A DNA stretch of 64,000 nt. Source: Lysinibacillus fusiformis (GTDB lineage Bacteria; Bacillota; Bacilli; Bacillales_A; Planococcaceae). The translations under genes and the position numbers were made by a program. The number at the start of each line of letters is the position of its first letter. Within the stretch, counting starts at the first letter, position 1. Under the pieces are notes generated by a model, which had not been told where the DNA came from, did no database searches, and was given only the letters and a program-made list of their open reading frames with translations. Positions 8,383 to 18,697 of the stretch are shown here, in pieces. The stretch is from positions 992,001 through 1,056,000 of the forward strand of contig NZ_CP041696.1 of assembly GCF_007362955.1 (NCBI RefSeq). The letters run 5' to 3'.

Positions 8383-8466
8383 CGAGACTGCCCTGATAAG
8401 GTGGTCTTTTCTAATTTTAGTATAAGTAATTTATTTCAAAAATAGTAAAATAAATAAAGGAAAGTA

Positions 8467-8495
8467 TTGACTTTAAATACTAGTACTAGTATAAT
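8467..8495 (+). promoter_or_regulatory. Consensus promoter with a 16-bp palindrome in the spacer
   Basis: TTGACT (8467-8472), a 17-bp spacer and TATAAT (8490-8495) make a near-consensus sigma-A promoter. The perfect palindrome ATACTAGTACTAGTAT (8477-8492) fills the spacer and enters the -10, the usual place for a repressor operator. It drives the small-gene cluster of the integrative element. Confidence 0.7.
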
Positions 8496-8520
8496 TAGAG
8501 TATAGAAAGGAGGTGAACAA

Positions 8521-8658
8521 GTGGAATACTTAGGAACAATAATAGCCCTAGCATTCATCGTTTTACAGCTTCATTCCAAATGGCTCGACAACCGAAAGAA
8601 GAAGTTAGAAAACAAGAAGCTAGAGCTAGAAATTAGAAAAATGAGACGAGGGGGTTAA
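8521..8658 (+). CDS. Small membrane protein of the integrative element (45 aa)
   Basis: GTG at 8521 follows a near-perfect AAAGGAGGTGA. Residues 3-18 (YLGTIIALAFIVLQLH) form one membrane segment, followed by a highly charged tail, LDNRKKKLENKKLELEIRK, likely a short coiled coil. It is the first gene after the palindrome-bearing promoter. I do not recognise a family; short single-pass proteins with basic tails are common in phage and conjugative elements. Confidence 0.7.
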   Translation: MEYLGTIIALAFIVLQLHSKWLDNRKKKLENKKLELEIRKMRRGG

Positions 8659-8686
8659 TCCCCTCCCTCATTACTAAGTATACTAC

Positions 8687-8839
8687 ATGCATATGAAAAT
8701 TTTAAGTATCCTACTCATTGTCTCGCTTATTGCCCTGCTTACGTTATATATCCGTGGATATTTTTTAAAACGTGAGCAAAAAAGATTATTGAAGGAACGT
8801 GATGAAAGTGGAAAAAAATCCTCAAACAGAAGCGAATAA
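8687..8839 (+). CDS. Small membrane protein of the integrative element (50 aa)
   Basis: The frame opens with ATG CAT ATG; starts at 8687 or 8693 are both possible and neither has a strong ribosome site. Residues 3-21 (KILSILLIVSLIALLTLYI) form one membrane segment followed by a basic, Lys/Arg/Glu-rich tail. The 3' end overlaps the next gene by 38 bases. The layout copies the gene at 8521 (one membrane segment plus charged tail). Function unknown. Confidence 0.5.
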   Translation: MHMKILSILLIVSLIALLTLYIRGYFLKREQKRLLKERDESGKKSSNRSE

Positions 8840-9011
8840 ACGGTGGCAAGAAAAGAATAAAGAACGCGCGAAATACACTAGTGCCCGCTCTAGGGCACGT
8901 AGTTTTATTAAAAACTCAGCTTTAGAGGAAGATTTAGAAGAGTTTATGGAATTAATCTTAGAAAGGAAAAAATCGTTAAATGAAATGCAAAATGACCATG
9001 CTAATGAATAA
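8802..9011 (+). CDS. Conserved phage-type small charged protein
   Basis: ATG at 8802 (GTG at 8799 in frame) has GAAGGAAC just upstream. The 69-residue product, KVEKNPQTEANKRWQEKNKE onward, is very rich in Lys, Arg and Glu and predicted helical, with a long C-terminal helix EEDLEEFMELILERKK. I recall proteins with this PQTEANKRWQEKNKERAKY opening from Bacillaceae phages and mobile elements, always without assigned function. Confidence 0.65.
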   Translation: MKVEKNPQTEANKRWQEKNKERAKYTSARSRARSFIKNSALEEDLEEFMELILERKKSLNEMQNDHANE

Positions 9012-9178
9012 GTCTGGTCTATAATTTTATAGCTTACTTAACCCTGAAAATATTACTCCATACATGTTGTTGGTGTAAATTGTATTTGATTATTAAAAAT
9101 AGCAGAACTAATTTTCTACATCCTTGGTTATAGAAGTTATAATAATTTAAGAAATATAAAATTAAGGAGGCTTTTAGA

Positions 9179-9430
9179 ATGGAAAAAAAGCAAAAAGAAA
9201 GATTAACGGGTAGACGTGCATTAAATATTTACGGAGTCTTTACTGTGGTTTCTTTGATATTATCCATTTATACACAGGCTGTTTCCGTTAATGATAATAT
9301 GCGTATATTTTTTGATAGTGAATTGATGTTAAATCCTCGTGAAATTAAAGAATTTTTAATTTTTATCTTTATTAGTGCATCGATGTATTTTATAATGATA
9401 AATTTTTATTTCTGGAAAAAAGAGGAATAA
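9179..9430 (+). CDS. Small two-pass membrane protein
   Basis: ATG at 9179 has AAGGAGGC eleven bases upstream. The 83-residue protein has a basic N terminus (MEKKQKERLTGRRA), a membrane segment at about 16-37 and a second at about 58-78, joined by an outside loop. No family is recognised. It lies inside the sufB-borne element, upstream of a secreted protein on the same strand. Confidence 0.6.
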   Translation: MEKKQKERLTGRRALNIYGVFTVVSLILSIYTQAVSVNDNMRIFFDSELMLNPREIKEFLIFIFISASMYFIMINFYFWKKEE

Positions 9431-9506
9431 CAGTAAATCCATTTACATTAATGTCATATTGTTGTATATTTTATATATTATCGTAGAAAGAGAGGTTATT
9501 TGTAGC

Positions 9507-9869
9507 ATGAACAAAATAGTTAAAGTAGTTATTTCCTTTTTACTTATTTTGAGTATTGGTTTTGTAATTTCCAATCAACAAGCAGAAGCATCTTCTTTAG
9601 TCGATTCTAGTAAAATTACAACAACTTCCACATCATTAAGTGGGAATGTAGGTGGAACTACGAAGATTTGTTTAAGAGCTGAAGGTTTAGGATGGTTTTA
9701 TAACCCCGTTGTTTCTATTTATAATGATGGCAGTTATGTAACTCAAGAACAAATCGGGGTTGGAGACTGTATTAGTTTTAATGCTGGTTCAACTAAAAAT
9801 AGATCTTTCACAGCTAATGTGAGTAGATTAAGTGTACCAGGTACCTTCTATTTTGATTTATATAATTAA
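9507..9869 (+). CDS. Small secreted protein with signal peptide
   Basis: ATG at 9507 has AGAGAGG upstream; the open frame extends to 9459 but the signal peptide starts here. Residues 1-27 are a clear signal peptide ending QQAEA, with cleavage likely before SSLVD. The mature protein is about 93 residues, rich in Ser, Thr and Gly with alternating polar residues, suggesting a beta-rich fold, and holds two Cys (KICLRAEG, GDCISFN) that could form a disulfide. Function is unknown. It may be cargo of the element, for example a secreted effector or bacteriocin-like protein. Confidence 0.68.
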   Translation: MNKIVKVVISFLLILSIGFVISNQQAEASSLVDSSKITTTSTSLSGNVGGTTKICLRAEGLGWFYNPVVSIYNDGSYVTQEQIGVGDCISFNAGSTKNRSFTANVSRLSVPGTFYFDLYN

Positions 9870-9944
9870 AAAATGGGCCTTACTGAAACCAGTATTATCA
9901 GCTGATTATTTTTATGATATCCCGATTTTAAAATGTTAGAATTT

Positions 9945-9990
9945 AAAGACCAAGATAGCTTAATTGCCATCTTGGTCTTTAGTATTTTTA
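9945..9990 (+). terminator. Strong terminator after the secreted protein
   Basis: AAAGACCAAGAT (9945-9956) pairs perfectly with ATCTTGGTCTTT (9969-9980), followed by AGTATTTTTA. Because the upstream part of the open frame 9933-10505 lies in this hairpin, that frame cannot be read as a natural start of the integrase. Confidence 0.8.
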
Positions 9991-10505
9991 TGATTAAATC
10001 CAACAGTTTGGATGATATAAAAGAAAATAAAATAACGGTAGAACGCCAAGTAAAACGAACTAAAATAGGAAATAAACCTATATTGACTTCATTAAAAAAT
10101 ACATCATCATATCGTACTATAGCTATAGAAAAAGATTTACTAAAAGAATTGAAAAAATTTAAAATGAAACAAAATGAAATGATTTTGAGTAAAACATCAT
10201 TCAAAAAAAATGAGGAGGATATTATCTTTCAGAATTATTTAGGTAATTATCTTACCCCATCTACAGTACGAGAAAGTTTTGAAAAGTATTGTGAAAAAGC
10301 CAATGTTGAATATAAAGGTACACACGTTTTTAGACATACTCACGCAGTTTTGCTGTTAGAAGCAGGTGCTAGTATTAAATTCGTATCTAACCGACTTGGA
10401 CACAAAACAATTAAAACAACTTCTGATACGTACTTAGATATTACCGAAAAAATAGAAGAAGACGAACTCAAAAAGTTCGCCTCCTACATTAAAAACAAAA
10501 TTTGA
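9990..10505 (+). pseudogene. Tyrosine recombinase (integrase), C-terminal remnant
   Basis: About 171 codons match the second half of the catalytic domain of phage/ICE integrases: THVFRHTHA carries the HxxR box, FVSNRLGHKTIKTT the second His, and SDTYLDI the nucleophile Tyr. The N-terminal arm and core-binding domains and the part with the first catalytic Arg are missing, since the match begins at DDIKENKITV, normally mid-protein. It cannot be active. Its stop lies 81 bases from the sufB stop, so it points at the attachment site, as integrase genes usually do. Confidence 0.82.
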
Positions 10506-10524
10506 ATCGGCACGAAATCGGCAC
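10505..10524. repeat. Paired direct repeat near the right border
   Basis: AATCGGCAC occurs twice with an 11-bp period just after the integrase stop. It mirrors the pair at 8361-8382 and may be an integrase arm-binding site. Confidence 0.4.
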
Positions 10525-10586
10525 AGTCGATTTTCGATACCGATTCAACACCTCACAAATCCTTATATACCAAGGGTTATCGAATT

Positions 10587-11984
10587 TTATCCGATACTCC
10601 CCTCCATTTCAAACTTGATCAGACGGTTCATTTCTACAGCGTATTCCATTGGTAATTCTTTTGTGAATGGTTCGATAAAGCCCATTACGATCATTTCAGT
10701 TGCTTCTTCTTCAGAAATACCACGAGACATTAAGTAGAATAATTGTTCTTCTGATACTTTAGAAACTTTCGCTTCATGCTCTAAAGAGACATTATCATTT
10801 AAGATTTCGTTGTAAGGAATTGTATCTGAAGTAGATTCGTTATCCATGATTAACGTATCACATTCAATGTTCGCACGTGCGCCACTTGCTTTAGGACCAA
10901 AACGTACTTGACCCATATAAGTTACTTTACCACCTTGTTTTGCAATCGATTTAGAGACGATTGTTGAAGAAGTATTTGGCGCCAAGTGAATCATTTTCGC
11001 TCCAGCATGTTGATGTTGTCCTTTACCTGCTAAAGCAATTGATAACGTCATACCACGAGCGCCTTCACCTTTAAGGATACAAGCTGGGTATTTCATTGTT
11101 AACTTAGAACCGATATTGCCGTCGATCCATTCCATCGTACCGTTTGCTTCAACAACTGTACGTTTCGTTACTAAGTTGTAAACGTTGTTCGCCCAGTTTT
11201 GAATCGTTGTATAACGGCAGTATGCATCTTTACGTACAACGATTTCTACTACTGCTGAGTGTAAAGAGTTTGTAGTATAAACAGGTGCTGTACAACCTTC
11301 AACATAGTGCACATGTGCGCCTTCGTCTACGATAATTAGCGTACGTTCGAATTGACCCATGTTTTCAGAGTTAATACGGAAGTAAGCTTGAAGGGGTGTT
11401 TCCACTTTTACACCTGGTGGTACGTAGATGAATGAACCGCCTGACCATACTGCAGAGTTAAGAGCAGAGAACTTATTGTCAGAGTAAGGAATCACTGTCC
11501 CCCAATATTTTTTGAAGATGTCTTCGTTTTCACGAAGTGCTGAATCTGTATCTTTAAACACAATACCCAGATCTTCAAGATCTTGTTTCATATTGTGATA
11601 TACTACCTCAGATTCATATTGAGCTGATACACCCGCAAGGTATTTTTGTTCAGCTTCTGGAATACCTAATTTGTCAAAAGTTGCTTTGATTTCTTCTGGT
11701 ACTTCATCCCAAGATTTTTGTGTCGCTTCAGATGGTTTTACGTAGTACGTAATTTCATCAAAGTCTAAATCGCCGAGTTCCCCACCCCACTGAGGCATTG
11801 GTTTTGCATAGAAAGTTTCAAGTGCTTTTAAGCGATAGTCAAGCATCCACTGTGGCTCTTTTTTCATATTTGAAATTTCACGGACGATTTCTTCAGTTAA
11901 ACCACGTTTTGAACGGAAAATTGATACGTCCTTGTCATGGAATCCGTATTTGTAATCGCCAATATCAGGCATTTTTTTAGCCAT
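10587..11984 (-). CDS. sufB: Fe-S cluster assembly protein SufB
   Basis: ATG at 11984 follows GGAGGAGAA; the frame opens further upstream but without a ribosome site. The 465-residue protein carries the SufB signatures: [17 protein letters not shown], the beta-helix region with [20 protein letters not shown], and [20 protein letters not shown]. It forms the SufBCD scaffold that builds Fe-S clusters with SufC ATPase. It is the last gene of the suf operon. Its final seven codons coincide with the right border of the integrative element, so the present 3' end may come from the element, with the original one left at 8236. Confidence 0.95.
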   Translation of the reverse strand: MAKKMPDIGDYKYGFHDKDVSIFRSKRGLTEEIVREISNMKKEPQWMLDYRLKALETFYAKPMPQWGGELGDLDFDEITYYVKPSEATQKSWDEVPEEIKATFDKLGIPEAEQKYLAGVSAQYESEVVYHNMKQDLEDLGIVFKDTDSALRENEDIFKKYWGTVIPYSDNKFSALNSAVWSGGSFIYVPPGVKVETPLQAYFRINSENMGQFERTLIIVDEGAHVHYVEGCTAPVYTTNSLHSAVVEIVVRKDAYCRYTTIQNWANNVYNLVTKRTVVEANGTMEWIDGNIGSKLTMKYPACILKGEGARGMTLSIALAGKGQHQHAGAKMIHLAPNTSSTIVSKSIAKQGGKVTYMGQVRFGPKASGARANIECDTLIMDNESTSDTIPYNEILNDNVSLEHEAKVSKVSEEQLFYLMSRGISEEEATEMIVMGFIEPFTKELPMEYAVEMNRLIKFEMEGSIG

Positions 11985-12029
11985 TATTTCTCCTCCGTTC
12001 ACGAATTTATATTCTTCTTTTGTCTAGGC

Positions 12030-12280
12030 TAAAGCGCCATCTCCTCGAGGTCGCGGTCTGCTCCCCAGTTGAAAGCTGAAAAGAGTTCGGGCTCTCCAGC
12101 TCACATGGATGTGCATGTGCCGATGAAGCCATAGGACGTGGCATTTTTCATCGGCCAGCACTTGAGGCTCACAAGATGTGAGTCATTCCGGCAATGTACC
12201 TGACGCTATGCTTTCGGTACAAAAAACATCTGCCGCATGGACGCGGCGTTCTTCCCGGTCGGCGATAAATGGGCGCTTTA
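12030..12280 (-). repeat. 251-bp structured repeat inside the suf operon, candidate RNA element
   Basis: The insert is bounded by TAAAGCGCC (12030-12038) and its complement GGCGCTTTA (12272-12280). It is richer in GC than its flanks and full of hairpins on the transcribed (minus) strand: GCCGCGTCCATGCGGC, GTACCGAAAGC...GTAC, CTCACATCTTGTGAG, and GCCGATGAA...TTCATCGGC. The core CAGATGTTTTTTGTACCGAA recurs at 53.9 and 59.5 kb. It separates sufU from sufB by 302 bases, where these genes are normally close. It holds no gene I can support. Confidence 0.7.
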
Positions 12281-12286
12281 ACACTT

Positions 12287-15241
<2,955 letters not shown>

Positions 15242-15259
15242 GCTAGTTCGTCCTCCTTC

Positions 15260-16039
15260 TTACGCTTCTTGTTCTTCTGTTTCTTCTTCGATACCTAATT
15301 CTTTTTTAATCCAGTCATAACCTTCTGCTTCTAAACGTTGAGCTAGTTCTGCTCCGCCAGATTTCACAACGCGACCTTGCATCATTACGTGTACATGATC
15401 AGGAGTAATGTAGTTCAGTAATCGTTGGTAGTGCGTAATCATTAAGCAGCCAAAGCCTTCGCCACGCATTGCGTTAATGCCTTTAGATACAACTTTCAAT
15501 GCATCAATATCAAGACCAGAGTCGATTTCATCTAAAATAGCAAATGCTGGCTTAATCATCATTAATTGAAGAATTTCGTTACGTTTTTTCTCACCGCCTG
15601 AGAATCCTTCATTTAAGTAACGTTGTGCCATATCTTCATGCATTTCAAGGAATTCCATGTTTTTATCTAATTCACGAATGAATTTCATAAGTGAAATTTC
15701 ATCGCCTTCTTCACGACGAGCATTGATAGCAGAGCGTAAGAAGTCTGCATTTGTAACACCAGCAATTTCTGATGGGTATTGCATTGCTAGGAATAATCCA
15801 GCTTGCGCACGCTCATCTACTTCCATTTCAAGTACGTTTTCACCATCAAGTTCAACTGTACCAGAAGTTACTTCATATTTAGGATGACCCATAATAGCAG
15901 AAGCTAATGTAGATTTACCTGTTCCATTTGGTCCCATGATTGCATGGATTTCATTTGTATTGATTGTAAGGTTTACGCCTTTTAATATCTCTTTCCCGTC
16001 GATTTCAACGTGAAGATCTTTAATTACTAAAGTTGACAT
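15260..16039 (-). CDS. sufC: Fe-S cluster assembly ATPase SufC
   Basis: First gene of the suf operon, 259 residues, with GGAGGTAATTTC before ATG 16039. The ABC ATPase motifs are Walker A GPNGTGKST, Q-loop AMQYPSEIAG, signature NEGFSGGEKKRNEI, Walker B FAILDEIDSGLD and switch His in LMITHYQRLL. The C-terminal WIKKELGIEEETEEQEA tail is acidic. It is a soluble ATPase that drives SufBD rearrangement rather than transport. Confidence 0.96.
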   Translation of the reverse strand: MSTLVIKDLHVEIDGKEILKGVNLTINTNEIHAIMGPNGTGKSTLASAIMGHPKYEVTSGTVELDGENVLEMEVDERAQAGLFLAMQYPSEIAGVTNADFLRSAINARREEGDEISLMKFIRELDKNMEFLEMHEDMAQRYLNEGFSGGEKKRNEILQLMMIKPAFAILDEIDSGLDIDALKVVSKGINAMRGEGFGCLMITHYQRLLNYITPDHVHVMMQGRVVKSGGAELAQRLEAEGYDWIKKELGIEEETEEQEA

Positions 16040-16651
16040 GAAATTACCTCCATAGTGTGTTCATTGAATGGGGAACCATTCCTTAATTATCATCATTCTA
16101 ATCTTAACTGAAAATCGTTCTCTATGCAAACCATTTCAATCACTTTCCATCTTCTCTAATGAGATCTTGAAAAACAAAGACTTTGAAAGCATTTTCAGAT
16201 TATTGCTAATGGATACTGACAATGAGAATCAACTTACTTCATTTTCAATAAAATCTAACTAATTGAGAATTGATTTCATCTAGCAACATAGTGGAAACCT
16301 CTCAAGAAGCGCTAATTGTAGCGGTTTTGTGACAAAAATGCATAAACAACAATATCTATACTATAACCTTTTTCATTAGAATGGAATCAATACAGAGTAG
16401 AAAAATTATAGAGTGCTAGTTCTTAAAATATTTATTTTTCTTCTCATCATATATTGAAGTAATTTTTATTGCTCTTATCGATTGTTAATAGCTGTTTGAA
16501 GCTTCGTCCGCAATTATGTAATTCAGCGACTGCAAACATTTATTTCACTTTTATTTAGCTTATCTACATATTTACAGTCTTTTTTAATAGTAAATATTAT
16601 ATAATTAAAATATAAACAATCGTATTTTTCGATAAATAGAGGTGAAATCTT
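16040..16651. other. Intergenic region between sufC and gltC, no gene seen
   Basis: 612 bases separate the divergent sufC and gltC-like genes. A possible suf promoter on the minus strand has GATAAT around 16085-16091, with a weak -35. A TATAAT lies near 16600 for the regulator gene. A 64-codon open frame at 16068-16262 has no ribosome site and no protein character. I see no Fur-like perfect palindrome. Confidence 0.5.
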
Positions 16652-17554
16652 GTGGAGTTACGTCAATTACGTTATTTTGTAGAAGTGGCTGAGCGTGAGC
16701 ATATTTCAGAGGCCGCAGAACATCTTCATGTTGCTCAATCCGCAATTAGTCGTCAAATTGCAAATTTAGAAGATGAATTAGGCACGCCACTTTTTGAACG
16801 CGTCGGACGAAATGTTAAGTTGACACCGATTGGAAGAACTTTTCTTGAACATACAATTACTGCTTTAAAAGCAATTGATTTTGCTGCCAAACAGGTTGAA
16901 GAATATTTAGATCCTGCCAAAGGTACTATTAAAATTGGCTTTCCTACAAGTTTAGCTAGTTATGTACTACCGACCGTAATTTCGGCCTTTAAGCGTGAAT
17001 ACCCCGACTTACAATTCCAGCTCCGTCAAGGCTCTTATCGTTTTTTAATAGATGCAGTCAAAAACCGTGAGTTAAACTTAGCATTCCTAGGACCGCTTCC
17101 ACCAAAAGATGAGTCTATACAATCAACAATTTTATTCACTGAAAACATTGCCGCATTACTACCAGCAAACCACCCATTAGCAAAAAAAGAAAGTATTCAA
17201 CTGGCTGATTTACGTAATGATTTATTTGTATTATTCCCAGATGGCTATATTTTGCACAAAGTCGCAATGGATGCATGCCGTGCTGCAGGATTTTTGCCAA
17301 ATGTTATCTCAGAAGGAGAGGACTTAGATGCACTTAAAGGTCTTGTTGCCGCTGGTATCGGAGTTAGCTTACTTCCAGAAAGCTCACTATACGATTCAGC
17401 AGCCCGCTTTACGATAAAAGTGCCAATCTTATCTCCCACTATACCAAGAACAGTGGGAATCATCTCACCAGTTAATCGTGAAATTGCGCCATCCGAAAAA
17501 ATATTCTTAGACTTCGTCAAAAACTTCTTTTCACGACTTTCACAATTCCAATAA
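16652..17554 (+). CDS. gltC: LysR-family regulator, GltC homologue
   Basis: GTG at 16652 has AGAGGTGAAA upstream. The 300-residue protein starts MELRQLRYFVEVAEREHISE and has the LysR helix-turn-helix ISEAAEHLHVAQSAISRQI, then an effector domain with IGFPTSLASYVLPTVISAFK, RQGSYRFLIDAVKNREL, EGEDLDALKGLVAAGIGVSL and VGIISPVNREIAPS. These match B. subtilis GltC, activator of glutamate synthase gltAB, almost block by block. gltAB is not next to it here, and the upstream neighbour is the unrelated suf operon. Confidence 0.88.
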   Translation: MELRQLRYFVEVAEREHISEAAEHLHVAQSAISRQIANLEDELGTPLFERVGRNVKLTPIGRTFLEHTITALKAIDFAAKQVEEYLDPAKGTIKIGFPTSLASYVLPTVISAFKREYPDLQFQLRQGSYRFLIDAVKNRELNLAFLGPLPPKDESIQSTILFTENIAALLPANHPLAKKESIQLADLRNDLFVLFPDGYILHKVAMDACRAAGFLPNVISEGEDLDALKGLVAAGIGVSLLPESSLYDSAARFTIKVPILSPTIPRTVGIISPVNREIAPSEKIFLDFVKNFFSRLSQFQ

Positions 17555-17582
17555 AAAAATCGCCGTTAAGGCGATTTTTTTA
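17552..17582. terminator. Terminator after gltC
   Basis: AAAAAAATCGCC pairs with GGCGATTTTTTT around GTTAA, immediately at the gltC stop. The symmetric A and T tracts allow use from the minus strand as well, for the operon ending at 17609. Confidence 0.9.
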
Positions 17583-17608
17583 TTGGATAGATATAGTTGC
17601 TTTATCCG

Positions 17609-18676
17609 TCACTTTACTAGTTTTTCCGGATTATTTGGCTGCTGTTCAGCAATCCATTTAAGTGTTTGTGTACTCAAACCGCCTGCGCGCCATAAGACAA
17701 TTTCATTATAACGCTTCTTTTGCACATAGGTGGTCCATTTTTCAAGTGTTTCTTTGTCTGCATACCAAATCTCATGCTTGATATTTTTTTCATCCAAGAA
17801 ACTAAAATACGCAGCACTACTAGCTGCATCACGTTGTTTGACTGCCTTCGCTTTGACTAATAATTGTTCGGCCTCTATTTCAGTCAAGGCAATCGTTTTT
17901 CCTTGTGCTACCCATTCGAAGCCACCCGTTGCAAATGCAATTGCTAAGTTTTGATTGGACTTCTGAATTTTCTTCATCAAATCATCTAAAAAAGAAAAAG
18001 TTGCCTTTGCTCCAGGACCACTATGGTATCCATGAACATTATATGCCATCACTGTGTAATTAGGTCCATCTGGCAACTTTGTTTCAAATGGAAAGCGCGG
18101 TTCTAATACAACATGCAAGGATACCTCCTTTTTCGATAACTGTTGATAGAGCTCCTCTAAAAAAAGTACATAGTTGGGAAGATCCTCTTTTGTTACTTTT
18201 TCATAATCAATCTCAATGCCATTCACTTGGTAAAGGTCAATTATGTGCATGATATTATCGATGTGTTTCTGCCTTGATGCTTTATCTTGCAACAATCTAT
18301 GCAGTAATGTGCTATCCTTCTGTATGGAAGGTGCATTTTCTGTAACATAGTCATTGATTAACGTTAAAATAACATGATGTGTTTTATTAAACTGTTTCTG
18401 CGTCTGATTCAACATTTCAATAGCATTATTCGTTAATAATAATTGATCGTTGCTATTAAAATAAGCACCGAAAACACGAATATTTTCTAAGCCCTGTTTT
18501 GAATTCTTAGTATCCTCGATTGCCGAATTCTTTTGCCACTCCGGTAACCATATTGATAATTGGAGTTTGTTTTTGTTTTTCAACTCTTCTTTAGCTTCCA
18601 CTGGAATTTCTTTGCTATTACTACATGCTGTAATAATTAGTAGAGCCATACAGATAAACCAAAAAAAATTTCTCAC
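17609..18676 (-). CDS. GH18-family lipoprotein glycosidase
   Basis: 355 residues from ATG 18676. The N terminus has a lipoprotein signal with lipobox LIITAC at about residue 18. The body is a GH18-type TIM barrel: SIWLPEWQ opening strand, NGIEIDYEKV matching the DxxDxDxE catalytic strand with its Glu acid, the MAYNVHGY strand, and WYADKETLEKW near the end. This kind of GH18 includes chitinase-like and spore-coat (YaaH/YdhD-like) enzymes. As last gene of the polysaccharide operon it could trim an N-acetylhexosamine polymer outside the cell. No ribosome site stands out just upstream. Confidence 0.78.
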   Translation of the reverse strand: MRNFFWFICMALLIITACSNSKEIPVEAKEELKNKNKLQLSIWLPEWQKNSAIEDTKNSKQGLENIRVFGAYFNSNDQLLLTNNAIEMLNQTQKQFNKTHHVILTLINDYVTENAPSIQKDSTLLHRLLQDKASRQKHIDNIMHIIDLYQVNGIEIDYEKVTKEDLPNYVLFLEELYQQLSKKEVSLHVVLEPRFPFETKLPDGPNYTVMAYNVHGYHSGPGAKATFSFLDDLMKKIQKSNQNLAIAFATGGFEWVAQGKTIALTEIEAEQLLVKAKAVKQRDAASSAAYFSFLDEKNIKHEIWYADKETLEKWTTYVQKKRYNEIVLWRAGGLSTQTLKWIAEQQPNNPEKLVK

Positions 18677-18697
18677 TTGGATCTAGTTTCACCCCGA

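Larger units (their letters stand above)
8236..10610. mobile_element. Decayed integrative element inserted in the 3' end of sufB
   Basis: The right border is the end of sufB (10587-10610), coding EMEGSIG-stop on the minus strand. The left border (8236-8259) codes the same EMEGSIG-stop, in the same orientation, with synonymous differences including AGT versus TCA for serine. Inside are a strong promoter, five small genes and the C-terminal part of a tyrosine recombinase reading toward the sufB border. Paired 9-10 bp direct repeats near each end (8361-8382 and 10505-10524) could be integrase arm sites. This is the layout of a phage-like element using sufB as attachment site, now about 2.4 kb and without a full integrase. 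Confidence 0.75.
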
